A DNA stretch of 64,000 nt from Aspidiotus rigidus (lineage: Eukaryota > Arthropoda > Insecta > Hemiptera > Diaspididae). The notes under the pieces were generated by a model. That model saw nothing but the letters and a program-made list of their open reading frames with translations, made no database searches and had not been told where the DNA came from. The DNA lies in contig JAVHKY010000030.1 in NCBI GenBank assembly GCA_035079385.1, forward strand, positions 6,487,001-6,551,000, given 5' to 3'. The position numbers and the translations under genes were made by a program. This document shows positions 1-15,036 of this stretch, in pieces. The first letter of the stretch is position 1, and every line of letters starts with the position of its first letter.

Positions 1-3000
1 GCACCATGAACACCTTATTTGAACCATATATTCCACGAACCTTTTTTGAACCATATATTCCATGAACATTTTTTGAACCAAATATTCCATGAATCACATT
101 TTTCGCCACAAATCGCTAACCGTTCGAGATAGGTTGAAAATTCAAACAGCGATGCCTCGAGGGTGTCCAGACGCACCTTGAATACCTTATTTGAACCATA
201 TATTCCACGAACCTCTTTTGAACCATATATTCCATGAACATTTTTTGAACCAAATATTCCATGAATCACATTTTTGGCCACAAATCGCTAACCGTTCGAG
301 ATGGGTTAAAAACTCAAACGGCATTGGATCAAGGGCGTCGAGACGAACCTTGAACACCTTATTTGAACCATATATTCCACGAACCTTTTTTGAACCATAT
401 ATTCCATGAACATTTTTTGAACCAAATATTCCATGAATCACATTTTTGGCCACAAATCGCTAACCGTTCGAGATAGGTTAAAAACTCAAACGGGGTTGGA
501 TCGAGGTCTTTGAGACGCACCATGAACACCTTATTTGAACCATATATTCCACGAACCTTTTTTGAACCATATATTCCATGAACATTTTATGAACCAAATA
601 TTCCACGAATCACATTTTTCGCCACAAATCGCTAACCGTTCGAGATAGGTTAAAAATTCAAACGGCATTGGATCGAGGGCGTCGAGACGCACCTTGAATA
701 CCTTATTTGAACCATATATTCCACGAACCTTTTTTGAACCATATATTCCATGAACATTTTTTGAACCAAATATTCCATGAATCACATTTTGCGCCACAAA
801 TCGCTAACCGTTCGAGATAGGTTAAAAACTCAAACGGCATTGGATCAAGGGCGTCGAGACGCACCTTGAATACCTTATTTGAACCATATATTCCACGAAC
901 CTTTTTTGAACCATGTATTCCATGAACATATTTTGAACCAAATATTCCATGAATCACATTTTTGCCCACAAATCGCTAACCGTTCGAGATAGGTTGAAAA
1001 TTCAAACGGCATTGGATCGAGGGCGTCGAGACGCACCTTGAATACCTTATTTGAACCATATATTCCATGAACCTTTTTTGAACCATATATTCCATGAACA
1101 TTTTTTGAACCAAATATTCCATGAATCACATTTTTCGCCACAAATCGCTAACCGTTCGAGATAAGTTAAAAATTCAAACGGCATTAGATCGAGAGCGTCG
1201 AGACGCATCTTGAACACCTTATTTGAACCATATATTCCATGAACATTTTTTGAACCAAATATTCCATGAATCACATTTTTGGCCACAAATCGCTAACCGT
1301 TCGAGATAGGTTGAAAATTCAAACAGCGATGCATCGAGGGTGTCCAGACGCACCTTGAACACCTTATTTGAACCATATATTCCACGAACCTCTTTTGAAC
1401 CATATATTCCATGAACATTTTTTGAACCAAATATTCCATGAATCACATTTTTGGCCACAAATCGCTAACCGTTCGAGATAGGTTAAAAACTCAAACGGCG
1501 TTGGATCGAGGTCTTTGAGACGCACCATGAACACCTTATTTGAACCATATATTCCACGAACCTTTTTTGAACCATATATTCCATGAACATTTTATGAACC
1601 AAATATTCCACGAATCACATTTTTCGCCACAAATCGCTAACCGTTCGAGATAGGTTAAAAATTCAAACGGCATTGGATCGAGGGCGTCGAGACGCACCTT
1701 GAATACCTTATTTGAACCATATATTCCACGAACCTTTTTTGAACCATATATTCCATGAACATTTTTTGAACCAAATATTCCATGAATCACATTTTTGGCC
1801 ACAAATCGCTAACCGTTCGAGATAGGTTAAAAATTCAAACGGCGTTGGATCGAGGGCGTCGAGACACACCTTGAACACCTTATTTGAACCATATATTCCA
1901 CGAACCTTTTTTGTATCAAATAGTCCTTGAATAACAATTTTGGCCACAAATCGCTAACCGTTCGAGATAGGTTAAAAATTCAAACGGCGTTGGATCGAGG
2001 GCGTCGAGGTACACCTTGAACACCTTATTTGAACCATATATTCCATGAACCTTTTTTGAACCATATATTCCATGAACATTTTTTGAACCAAATATTCCAT
2101 GAATCACATTTTTGGCCACAAATCGCTAACCGTTCGAGATAGGTTAAAAACTCAAACGGCATTGGATCAAGGGCGTCGAGACGAACCTTGAACACCTTAT
2201 TTGAACCATATATTCCACGAACCTTTTTTGAACCATATATTCCATGAACATTTTTTGAACCAAATATTCCATGAATCACATTTTTGGCCACAAATCGCTA
2301 ACCGTTCGAGATAGGTTAAAAACTCAAACGGCGTTGGATCGAGGTCTTTGAGACGCACCATGAACACCTTATTTGAACCATATATTCCACGAACCTTTTT
2401 TGAACCATATATTCCATGAACATTTTTTGAACCAAATATTCCATGAATCACATTTTTCGCCACAAATCGCTAACCGTTCGAGATAGGTTGAAAATTCAAA
2501 CAGCGATGCCTCGAGGGTGTCCAGACGCACCTTGAATACCTTATTTGAACCATATATTCCACGAACCTCTTTTGAACCATATATTCCATGAACATTTTTT
2601 GAACCAAATATTCCATGAATCACATTTTTGGCCACAAATCGCTAACCGTTCGAGATGGGTTAAAAACTCAAACGGCATTGGATCAAGGGCGTCGAGACGA
2701 ACCTTGAACACCTTATTTGAACCATATATTCCACGAACCTTTTTTGAACCATATATTCCATGAACATTTTTTGAACCAAATATTCCATGAATCACATTTT
2801 TGGCCACAAATCGCTAACCGTTCGAGATAGGTTAAAAACTCAAACGGGGTTGGATCGAGGTCTTTGAGACGCACCATGAACACCTTATTTGAACCATATA
2901 TTCCACGAACCTTTTTTGAACCATATATTCCATGAACATTTTATGAACCAAATATTCCACGAATCACATTTTTCGCCACAAATCGCTAACCGTTCGAGAT

Positions 3001-3824
3001 AGGTTAAAAATTCAAACGGCATTGGATCGAGGGCGTCGAGACGCACCTTGAATACCTTATTTGAACCATATATTCCACGAACCTTTTTTGAACCATATAT
3101 TCCATGAACATTTTTTGAACCAAATATTCCATGAATCACATTTTGCGCCACAAATCGCTAACCGTTCGAGATAGGTTAAAAACTCAAACGGCATTGGATC
3201 AAGGGCGTCGAGACGCACCTTGAATACCTTATTTGAACCATATATTCCACGAACCTTTTTTGAACCATGTATTCCATGAACATATTTTGAACCAAATATT
3301 CCATGAATCACATTTTTGCCCACAAATCGCTAACCGTTCGAGATAGGTTGAAAATTCAAACGGCATTGGATCGAGGGCGTCGAGACGCACCTTGAATACC
3401 TTATTTGAACCATATATTCCATGAACCTTTTTTGAACCATATATTCCATGAACATTTTTTGAACCAAATATTCCATGAATCACATTTTTCGCCACAAATC
3501 GCTAACCGTTCGAGATAAGTTAAAAATTCAAACGGCATTAGATCGAGAGCGTCGAGACGCATCTTGAACACCTTATTTGAACCATATATTCCATGAACAT
3601 TTTTTGAACCAAATATTCCATGAATCACATTTTTGGCCACAAATCGCTAACCGTTCGAGATAGGTTGAAAATTCAAACAGCGATGCATCGAGGGTGTCCA
3701 GACGCACCTTGAACACCTTATTTGAACCATATATTCCACGAACCTCTTTTGAACCATATATTCCATGAACATTTTTTGAACCAAATATTCCATGAATCAC
3801 ATTTTTGGCCACAAATCGCTAACC
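1..3824. repeat. Higher-order repeat, 2354-bp period (about 1.6 copies)
   Basis: The variant series of monomers at 1-1470 recurs at 2355-3824 in the same order with the same diagnostic substitutions. The period of 2354 equals 12 x 172 + 2 x 145. After about 3824 the two copies part: GATAGGTT in the first copy, GATGGGTT in the second. The first copy is cut by the window start. Confidence 0.85.
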
Positions 3825-6800
3825 GTTCGAGATGGGTTAAAAACTCAAACGGCATTGGATCAAGGGCGTCGAGACGAACCTTGAACACCTTATTTGAACC
3901 ATATATTCCACGAACCTTTTTTGAACCATATATTCCATGAACATTTTTTGAACCAAATATTCCATGAATCACATTTTTGGCCACAAATCGCTAACCGTTC
4001 GAGATGGGTTAAAAACTCAAACGGCATTGGATCGAGGGCGTCGAGACGCACCTTGAATACCTTATTTGAACCATATATTCCATGAACCTTTTTTGAACCA
4101 TATATTCCATGAACATTTTTTGAACCAAATATTCCATGAATCACATTTTTCGCCACAAATCGCTAACCGTTCGAGATAAGTTAAAAATTCAAACGGCATT
4201 AGATCGAGAGCGTCGAGACGCATCTTGAACACCTTATTTGAACCATATATTCTATGAACATTTTTTGAACCAAATATTCCATGGATCACATTTTTGGCCA
4301 CAAATCGCTAACCGTTCGAGATAGGTTGAAAATTCAAACAGCGATGCATCGAGGGTGTCCAGACGCACCTTGAACACCTTATTTGAACCATATATTCCAC
4401 GAACCTCTTTTGAACCATATATTCCATGAACATTTTTTGAACCAAATATTCCATGAATCACATTTTTGGCCACAAATCGCTAACCGTTCGAGATGGGTTA
4501 AAAACTCAAACGGCATTGGATCAAGGGCGTCGAGACGAACCTTGAACACCTTATTTGAACCATATATTCCACGAACCTTTTTTGAACCATATATTCCATG
4601 AACATTTTTTGAACCAAATATTCCATGAATCACATTTTTGGCCACAATTCGCTAACCGTTCGAGATGGGTTAAAAACTCAAACGGCATTGGATCAAGGGC
4701 GTCGAGACGAACCTTGAACACCTTATTTGAACCATATATTCCACGAACCTTTTTTGAACCATATATTCCATGAACATTTTTTGAACCAAATATTCCATGA
4801 ATCACATTTTTGGCCACAAATCGCTAACCGTTCGAGATAGGTTAAAAATTCAAACGGCGTTGGATCGAGGGCGTCGAGACACACCTTGAACACCTTATTT
4901 GAACCATATATTCCACGAACCTTTTTTGAACCATATATTCCATGAACATTTTTTGAACCAAATATTCCATGAATCACATTTTGCGCCACAAATCGCTAAC
5001 CGTTCAAGATAGGTTAAAAACTCAAACGGCATTGGATCAAGGGCGTCGAGACGCACCTTGAATACCTTATTTGAACCATATATTCCACGAACCTTTTTTG
5101 AACCATATATTCCATGAACATTTTTTGAACCAAATATTCCATGAATCACATTTTTGCCCACAAATCGCTAACCGTTCGAGATAGGTTAAAAATTCAAACG
5201 GCGTTGGATCGAAGTCATCGAGACGCACCCTGAACACCTTATTTGAACCATATATTCCACGAACCTTTTTTGAACCATATATTCCATGAACATTTTATGA
5301 ACCAAATATTCCACGAATCACATTTTTCGCCACAAATCGCTAACCGTTCGAGATAGGTTAAAAATTCAAACGGCATTGGATCGAGAGCGTCGAGACGCAT
5401 CTTGAACACCTTATTTGAACCATATATTCAACGAACCTTTTTTGAACCAAATATTCCATGAATCACATTTTTGGCCACAAATCGCTAACCGTTCGAGATA
5501 GGTTAAAAATTCAAACGGCGTTGGATCGAGGGCGTCGAGACACACCTTGAACACCTTATTTGAACCATATATTCCACGAACCTTTTTTGAACCATATATT
5601 CCATGAACATTTTTTGAACCAAATATTCCATGAATCACATTTTTGGCCAGAAATCGCTAACCGTTCGAGATAGGTTGAAAATTCAAACAGCGATGCATCG
5701 AGGGTGTCCAGACGCACCTTGAACACCTTATTTGAACCATATATTCCACGAACCTCTTTTGAACCATATATTCCATGAACATTTTTTGAACCAAATATTC
5801 CATGAATCACATTTTTGGCCACAAATCGCTAACCGTTCGAGATAGGTTAAAAACTCAAACGGCGTTGGATCGAGGTCTTTGAGACGCACCATGAACACCT
5901 TATTTGAACCATATATTCCACGAACCTTTTTTGAACCATATATTCCATGAACATTTTTTGAACCAAATATTCCATGGATCACATTTTTGGCCACAAATCG
6001 CTAACCGTTCGAGATAGGTTGAAAATTCAAACAGCGATGCATCGAGGGTGTCCAGACGCACCTTGAACACCTTATTTGAACCATATATTCCACGAACCTC
6101 TTTTGAACCATATATTCCATGAACATTTTTTGAACCAAATATTCCATGAATCACATTTTTGGCCACAAATCGCTAACCGTTCGAGATGGGTTAAAAACTC
6201 AAACGGCATTGGATCAAGGGCGTCGAGACGAACCTTGAACACCTTATTTGAACCATATATTCCACGAACCTTTTTTGAACCATATATTCCATGAACATTT
6301 TTTGAACCAAATATTCCATGAATCACATTTTTGGCCACAAATCGCTAACCGTTCGAGATAGGTTAAAAACTCAAACGGCGTTGGATCGAGGTCTTTGAGA
6401 CGCACCATGAACACCTTATTTGAACCATATATTCCACGAACCTTTTTTGAACCATATATTCCATGAACATTTTATGAACCAAATATTCCACGAATCACAT
6501 TTTTCGCCACAAATCGCTAACCGTTCGAGATAGGTTAAAAATTCAAACGGCATTGGATCGAGGGCGTCGAGACGCACCTTGAATACCTTATTTGAACCAT
6601 ATATTCCACGAACCTTTTTTGAACCATATATTCCATGAACATTTTTTGAACCAAATATTCCATGAATCACATTTTTGGCCACAAATCGCTAACCGTTCGA
6701 GATAGGTTAAAAATTCAAACGGCGTTGGATCGAGGGCGTCGAGACACACCTTGAACACCTTATTTGAACCATATATTCCACGAACCTTTTTTGTATCAAA

Positions 6801-9508
6801 TAGTCCTTGAATAACAATTTTGGCCACAAATCGCTAACCGTTCGAGATAGGTTAAAAATTCAAACGGCGTTGGATCGAGGGCGTCGAGGTACACCTTGAA
6901 CACCTTATTTGAACCATATATTCCATGAACCTTTTTTGAACCATATATTCCATGAACATTTTTTGAACCAAATATTCCATGAATCACATTTTTGGCCACA
7001 AATCGCTAACCGTTCGAGATAGGTTAAAAACTCAAACGGCATTGGATCAAGGGCGTCGAGACGAACCTTGAACACCTTATTTGAACCATATATTCCACGA
7101 ACCTTTTTTGAACCATATATTCCATGAACATTTTTTGAACCAAATATTCCATGAATCACATTTTTGGCCACAAATCGCTAACCGTTCGAGATAGGTTGAA
7201 AATTCAAACAGCGATGCATCGAGGGTGTCCAGACGCACCTTGAACACCTTATTTGAACCATATATTCCACGAACCTCTTTTGAACCATATATTCCATGAA
7301 CATTTTTTGAACCAAATATTCCATGAATCACATTTTTGGCCACAAATCGCTAACCGTTCGAGATGGGTTAAAAACTCAAACGGCATTGGATCAAGGGCGT
7401 CGAGACGAACCTTGAACACCTTATTTGAACCATATATTCCACGAACCTTTTTTGAACCATATATTCCATGAACATTTTTTGAACCAAATATTCCATGAAT
7501 CACATTTTTGGCCACAAATCGCTAACCGTTCGAGATAGGTTAAAAACTCAAACGGGGTTGGATCGAGGTCTTTGAGACGCACCATGAACACCTTATTTGA
7601 ACCATATATTCCACGAACCTTTTTTGAACCATATATTCCATGAACATTTTATGAACCAAATATTCCACGAATCACATTTTTCGCCACAAAACGCTAACCG
7701 TTCGAGATAGGTTAAAAATTCAAACGGCATTGGATCGAGGGCGTCGAGACGCACCTTGAATACCTTATTTGAACCATATATTCCACGAACCTTTTTTGAA
7801 CCATATATTCCATGAACATTTTTTGAACCAAATATTCCATGAATCACATTTTGCGCCACAAATCGCTAACCGTTCGAGATAGGTTAAAAACTCAAACGGC
7901 ATTGGATCAAGGGCGTCGAGACGCACCTTGAATACCTTATTTGAACCATATATTCCACGAACCTTTTTTGAACCATGTATTCCATGAACATATTTTGAAC
8001 CAAATATTCCATGAATCACATTTTTGCCCACAAATCGCTAACCGTTCGAGATAGGTTGAAAATTCAAACGGCATTGGATCGAGGGCGTCGAGACGCACCT
8101 TGAATACCTTATTTGAACCATATATTCCATGAACCTTTTTTGAACCATATATTCCATGAACATTTTTTGAACCAAATATTCCATGAATCACATTTTTCGC
8201 CACAAATCGCTAACCGTTCGAGATAAGTTAAAAATTCAAACGGCATTAGATCGAGAGCGTCGAGACGCATCTTGAACACCTTATTTGAACCATATATTCC
8301 ATGAACATTTTTTGAACCAAATATTCCATGAATCACATTTTTGGCCACAAATCGCTAACCGTTCGAGATAGGTTGAAAATTCAAACAGCGATGCATCGAG
8401 GGTGTCCAGACGCACCTTGAACACCTTATTTGAACCATATATTCCACGAACCTCTTTTGAACCATATATTCCATGAACATTTTTTGAACCAAATATTCCA
8501 TGAATCACATTTTTGGCCACAAATCGCTAACCGTTCGAGATGGGTTAAAAACTCAAACGGCATTGGATCAAGGGCGTCGAGACGAACCTTGAACACCTTA
8601 TTTGAACCATATATTCCACGAACCTTTTTTGAACCATATATTCCATGAACATTTTTTGAACCAAATATTCCATGAATCACATTTTTGGCCACAAATCGCT
8701 AACCGTTCGAGATGGGTTAAAAACTCAAACGGCATTGGATCGAGGGCGTCGAGACGCACCTTGAATACCTTATTTGAACCATATATTCCATGAACCTTTT
8801 TTGAACCATATATTCCATGAACATTTTTTGAACCAAATATTCCATGAATCACATTTTTCGCCACAAATCGCTAACCGTTCGAGATAAGTTAAAAATTCAA
8901 ACGGCATTAGATCGAGAGCGTCGAGACGCATCTTGAACACCTTATTTGAACCATATATTCTATGAACATTTTTTGAACCAAATATTCCATGGATCACATT
9001 TTTGGCCACAAATCGCTAACCGTTCGAGATAGGTTGAAAATTCAAACAGCGATGCATCGAGGGTGTCCAGACGCACCTTGAACACCTTATTTGAACCATA
9101 TATTCCACGAACCTCTTTTGAACCATATATTCCATGAACATTTTTTGAACCAAATATTCCATGAATCACATTTTTGGCCACAAATCGCTAACCGTTCGAG
9201 ATGGGTTAAAAACTCAAACGGCATTGGATCAAGGGCGTCGAGACGAACCTTGAACACCTTATTTGAACCATATATTCCACGAACCTTTTTTGAACCATAT
9301 ATTCCATGAACATTTTTTGAACCAAATATTCCATGAATCACATTTTTGGCCACAAATCGCTAACCGTTCGAGATGGGTTAAAAACTCAAACGGCATTGGA
9401 TCAAGGGCGTCGAGACGAACCTTGAACACCTTATTTGAACCATATATTCCACGAACCTTTTTTGAACCATATATTCCATGAACATTTTTTGAACCAAATA
9501 TTCCATGA
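2530..9508. repeat. Segmental duplication in the satellite, offset 4708 bp
   Basis: The monomer series at about 2530-4800 recurs at about 7238-9508 with very few substitutions, for example CAATTCGC at 4646 against CAAATCGC in the later copy. The 4708-bp offset is exactly twice the 2354-bp period next to it, as expected if the longer unit arose from a dimer of the shorter one. Another shared series, about 1536-2291 against 6416-7171, has an offset of 4880, which is 4708 plus one monomer. Confidence 0.8.
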
Positions 9509-9602
9509 ATCACATTTTTGGCCACAAATCGCTAACCGTTCGAGATAGGTTAAAAACTCAAACGGCGTTGGATCGAGGTCTTTGAGACGCACCATGAACA
9601 CC

Positions 9603-12600
9603 TTATTTGAACCATATATTCCACGAACCTTTTTTGAACCATATATTCCATGAACATTTTTTGAACCAAATATTCCATGAATCACATTTTTGGCCACAAA
9701 TCGCTAACCGTTCGAGATAGGTTAAAAATTCAAACGGCGTTGGATCGAGGGCGTCGAGACACACCTTGAACACCTTATTTGAACCATATATTCCACAAAC
9801 CTTTTTTGAATCAAATAGTCCTTGAATAACAATTTTGGCCACAAATCGCTAACCGTTCGAGATAGGTTAAAAACTCAAACGGCATTGGATCAAGGGCGTC
9901 GAGACGAACCTTGAACACCTTATTTGAACCATATATTCCACGAACCTTTTTTGAACCATATATTCCATGAACATTTTTTGAACCAAATATTCCATGAATC
10001 ACATTTTTGGCCACAAATCGCTAACCGTTCGAGATAGGTTAAAAATTCAAACGGCGTTGGATCGAGGGCGTCGAGACACACCTTGAACTCCTTATTTGAA
10101 CCATATATTCCACGAACCTTTTTTGAACCATATATTCCATGAACATTTTTTGAACCAAATATTCCATGAATCACATTTTTCGCCACAAATCGCTAACCGT
10201 TCGAGATAGGTTAAAAATTCAAACGGCGTTGGATCGAAGTCGTCGAGACGCACCCAGAACATCTTATTTGAACCATATATTCCACGAACCTTTTTTGAAC
10301 AATATATTCCATGAACATTTTTTGAACCAAATATTCCATGAATCACATTTTTCGCCACAAATCGCTAACCGTTCGAGATAGGTTAAAAACTGAAACGGCG
10401 TTGGATCGAGGTCTTCGAGACGCACCATGAACACCTTATTTGAACCATATATTCCACGAACCTTTTTTGAACCATATATTCCATGAACATTTTTTGAACC
10501 AAATATTCCATGAATCACATTTTTGGCCACAAATCGCTAACCGTTCGAGATAGGTTAAAAATTCAAACGGCGTTGGATCGAGGGCGTCGAGACACACCTT
10601 GAACACCTTATTTGAACCATATATTCCACGAACCTTTTTTGAACCATATATTCCATGAACATTTTTTGAACCAAATATTCCATGAATCACATTTTTGGCC
10701 ACAAATCGCTAACCGTTCGAGATAGGTTAAAAATTCAAACGGCGTTGGATCGAGGGCGTCGAGATACACCCTGAACACCTTATTTGAACCATATATTCCA
10801 CGAACCTTTTTTGAACCATATATTCCATGAACATTTTTTGAACCAAATATTCCATGAATCACATTTTTGGCCACAAATCGCTAACCGTTCGAGATAGGTT
10901 GAAAATTCAAACGGCGATGCATCGAGGGAGTCCAGACGCACCTTGAACACCTTATTTGAACCCTATATTCCACAAACCTCATTTGAACCATATATTCCAT
11001 GAACATTTTTTGAACCAAATATTCCATGAATCACATTTTTGGCCACAAATCGCTAACCGTTCGAGATAGGTTAAGAACTCAAACGGCGTTGGATCGAGGT
11101 CTTTGAGACGCACCATGAACACCTTATTTGAACCATATATTCCACGAACCTTTTTTGAACCATGTATTCCATGAACATTTTTTGAACCAAATATTCCATG
11201 AATCACAATTTTGGCCACAAATCGCTAACCGTTCGAGATAGGTTAAAAATTCAAACGGCGTTGGATCGAGGGCGTCGAGGTACACCTTGAACACCTTATT
11301 TGAACCATATATTCCATGAACCTCTTTTGAACCATATATTCCATGAACATTTTTTGAACCAAATATTCCATGAATCACATTTTTGGCCACAAATCGCTAA
11401 CCGTTTGAGATGGGTTAAAAACTCAAACGGCATTGGATCAAGGGCGTCGAGACGAACCTTGAACACCTTATTTGAACCATATATTCCACGAACCTTTTTT
11501 GAACCATATATTCCATGCACATTTTTTGAACCAAATATTCCATGAATCACATTTTTGGCCACAAATCGCTAACCGTTCGAGATAGATTAAAAATTCAAAC
11601 GGCATTGGATCGAGGGCGTCGAGACGCACCTTGAACACCTTATTTGAACCATATATTCCATGAACCTTTTTTGAACCATATATTACATGAACATTTTTTG
11701 AACCAATGAATCACATTTTTGGCCACAAATCGCTAACCGTTCGAGATAGGTTAAAAATTCAAACGGCGTTGGATCGAGGGCGTCGAGACACACCTTGAAC
11801 TCCTTATTTGAACCATATATTCCACGAACCTTTTTTGAACCATATATTCCATGAACATTTTTTGAACCAAATATTCCATGAATCACATTTTTGGCCACAA
11901 ATCGCTAACCGTTCGAGATAGGTTGAAAATTCAAACGGCGATGCATCGAGGGAGTCCAGACGCACCTTGAACACCTTATTTGAACCATATATTCCACGAA
12001 CCTCTTTTGAACCATATATTCCATGAACATTTTTTGAACCAAATATTCCATGAATCACATTTTTGGCCACAAATCGCTAACCGTTCGAGATGGGTTAAAA
12101 TCTCAAACGGCGTTGGATCGAGGTCGTCGAGACACACCTTGAATTCCTTATTTGAACCATATATTCCACGAACCTTTTTTGAACCATATATTCCATGAAC
12201 ATTTTTTGAACCAAATATTCCATGAATCATATTTTTCGCCACAAATCGCTAACCGTTCGAGATAGGTTAAAAATTCAAACGGCATTGGATCGAGGGCGTC
12301 GAGACGCACCTTGAATACCTTATTTGAACCATATATTCCATGAAACTTTTTTGAACCATATATTCCATGAACATTTTTTGAACCAAATATTCCATGAATC
12401 ACATTTTTGGCCACAAATCGCTAACCGTTCGAGATAGGTTAAAAATTCAAACGGCGTTGGATCGAGGGCGTCGAGACACACCTTGAACACCTTATTTGAA
12501 CCATATATTCCACGAACCTTTTTTGAATCAAATAGTCCTTGAATAACAATTTTGGCCACAAATCGCTAACCGTTCGAGATAGGTTAAAAATTCAAACGGC

Positions 12601-15036
12601 GTTGGATCGAGGGCGTCGAGGTACACCTTGAACACCTTATTTGAACCATATATTCCATGAACCTTTTTTGAACCATATATTCCATGAACATTTTTTGAAC
12701 CAAATATTCCATGAATCACATTTTTGGCCACAAACCGCTAACCGTTCGAGATAGGTTAAAAACTCAAACGGCATTGGATCAAGGGCGTCGAGACGAACCT
12801 TGAACACCTTATTTGAACCATATATTCCACGAACCTTTTTTGAACCATATATTCCATGATCATTTTTTGAACCAAATATTCCATGAATCACATTTTTGGC
12901 CATAAATCGCTAACCGTTCGAGATAGGTTAAAAATTCAAACGGCGTTGGATCGAAGTCGTCGAGACGCACCCAGAACATCTTATTTGAACCATATATTCC
13001 ACGAACCTTTTTTGAACAATATATTCCATGAACATTTTTTGAACCAAATATTCCATGAATCACATTTTTCGCCACAAATCGCTAACCGTTCGAGATAGGT
13101 TAAAAACTGAAACGGCGTTGGATCGAGGTCTTCGAGACGCACCATGAACACCTTATTTGAACCATATATTCCACGAACCTTTTTTGAACCATATATTCCA
13201 TGAACATTTTTTGAACCAAATATTCCATGAATCACATTTTTGGCCACAAATCGCTAACCGTTCGAGATAGGTTAAAAATTCAAACGGCGTTGGATCGAGG
13301 GCGTCGAGACACACCTTGAACACCTTATTTGAACCATATAATCCACGAACCTTTTTTGAACCATATATTCCATGAACATTTTTTGAACCAAATATTCCAT
13401 GAATCACATTTTTGGCCACAAATCGCTAACCGTTCGAGATAGGTTAAAAATTCAAACGGCGTTGGATCGAGGGCGTCGAGACACACCCTGAACACCTTAT
13501 TTGAACCATATATTCCACGAACCTTTTTTGAACCATATATTCCATGAACATTTTTTGAACCAAATATTCCATGAATCACATTTTTGGCCACAAATCGCTA
13601 ACCGTTCGAGATAGGTTGAAAATTCAAACGGCGATGCATCGAGGGAGTCCAGACGCACCTTGAACACCTTATTTGAACCCTATATTCCACAAACCTCATT
13701 TGAACCATATATTCCATGAACATTTTTTGAACCAAATATTCCATGAATCACATTTTTGGCCACAAATCGCTAACCGTTCGAGATAGGTTAAGAACTCAAA
13801 CGGCGTTGGATCGAGGTCTTTGAGACGCACCATGAACACCTTATTTGAACCATATATTCCACGAACCTTTTTTGAACCATGTATTCCATGAACATTTTTT
13901 GAACCAAATATTCCATGAATCACAATTTTGGCCACAAATCGCTAACCGTTCGAGATAGGTTAAAAATTCAAACGGCGTTGGATCGAGGGCGTCGAGGTAC
14001 ACCTTGAACACCTTATTTGAACCATATATTCCATGAACCTCTTTTGAACCATATATTCCATGAACATTTTTTGAACCAAATATTCCATGAATCACATTTT
14101 TGGCCACAAATCGCTAACCGTTCGAGATGGGTTAAAAACTCAAACGGCATTGGATCAAGGGCGTCGAGACGAACCTTGAACACCTTATTTGAACCATATA
14201 TTCCACGAACCTTTTTTGAACCATATATTCCATGCACATTTTTTGAACCAAATATTCCATGAATCACATTTTTGGCCACAAATCGCTAACCGTTCGAGAT
14301 AGATTAAAAATTCAAACGGCATTGGATCGAGGGCGTCGAGACGCACCTTGAACACCTTATTTGAACCATATATTCCATGAACCTTTTTTGAACCATATAT
14401 TACATGAACATTTTTTGAACCAATGAATCACATTTTTGGCCACAAATCGCTAACCGTTCGAGATAGGTTAAAAATTCAAACGGCGTTGGATCGAGGGCGT
14501 CGAGACACACCTTGAACTCCTTATTTGAACCATATATTCCACGAACCTTTTTTGAACCATATATTCCATGAACATTTTTTGAACCAAATATTCCATGAAT
14601 CACATTTTTGGCCACAAATCGCTAACCGTTCGAGATAGGTTGAAAATTCAAACGGCGATGCATCGAGGGAGTCCAGACGCACCTTGAACACCTTATTTGA
14701 ACCATATATTCCACGAACCTCTTTTGAACCATATATTCCATGAACATTTTTTGAACCAAATATTCCATGAATCACATTTTTGGCCACAAATCGCTAACCG
14801 TTCGAGATGGGTTAAAATCTCAAACGGCGTTGGATCGAGGGCGTCGAGACACACCTTGAATTCCTTATTTGAACCATATATTCCACGAACCTTTTTTGAA
14901 CCATATATTCCATGAACATTTTTTGAACCAAATATTCCATGAATCATATTTTTCGCCACAAATCGCTAACCGTTCGAGATAGGTTAAAAATTCAAACGGC
15001 ATTGGATCGAGGGCGTCGAGACGCACCTTGAATACC
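9603..15036. repeat. Higher-order repeat, 2717-bp period (2 copies)
   Basis: Copy 1 is about 9603-12319 and copy 2 about 12320-15036. Both contain the same unusual monomers in order: the AATCAAATAGTCCTTGAATAAC variant, the CACCCAGAACATC variant, the CCCTATATTCCACAAACCTC variant and the 8-bp-deleted monomer. The period equals 14 x 172 + 145 + 164. Scattered single-base differences show that the copies are distinct, for example GGTCGTCGAGACAC at about 12121 against GGGCGTCGAGACAC at about 14838. Confidence 0.88.
10611..10782 (+). repeat. Reference satellite monomer (172 bp) with three 27-bp subrepeats
   Basis: This is a typical full monomer. Three 27-bp subunits occupy 10611-10637, 10638-10664 and 10665-10691; each begins TTTGAACCA and contains ATATTCCA. 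The remaining 91 bp is the non-repeated part. Loss of one subunit gives the 145-bp class, gain of one gives 199 bp, and an 8-bp deletion in the third subunit (GAACCAATGAATC form) gives 164 bp. A dyad lies in the unique part: CCGTTCGAG at 10713-10721 faces TTCAAACGG at 10734-10742. In many monomers the right arm is CTCAAACGG, giving nine pairs with one mismatch. Confidence 0.93.

Noticed and set aside
10713..10723. tRNA-like B box (GTTCGA) in the monomer, suggesting a tRNA-derived SINE
   Set aside because: No A box at the right distance and no tRNA-like folding region; the hexamer alone is not enough.
10713..10729. CENP-B box in the monomer (TTCGAGATAGG resembles TTCGnnnnAnn)
   Set aside because: The essential CGGG half is absent (TTAA instead), so only part of the consensus is matched.
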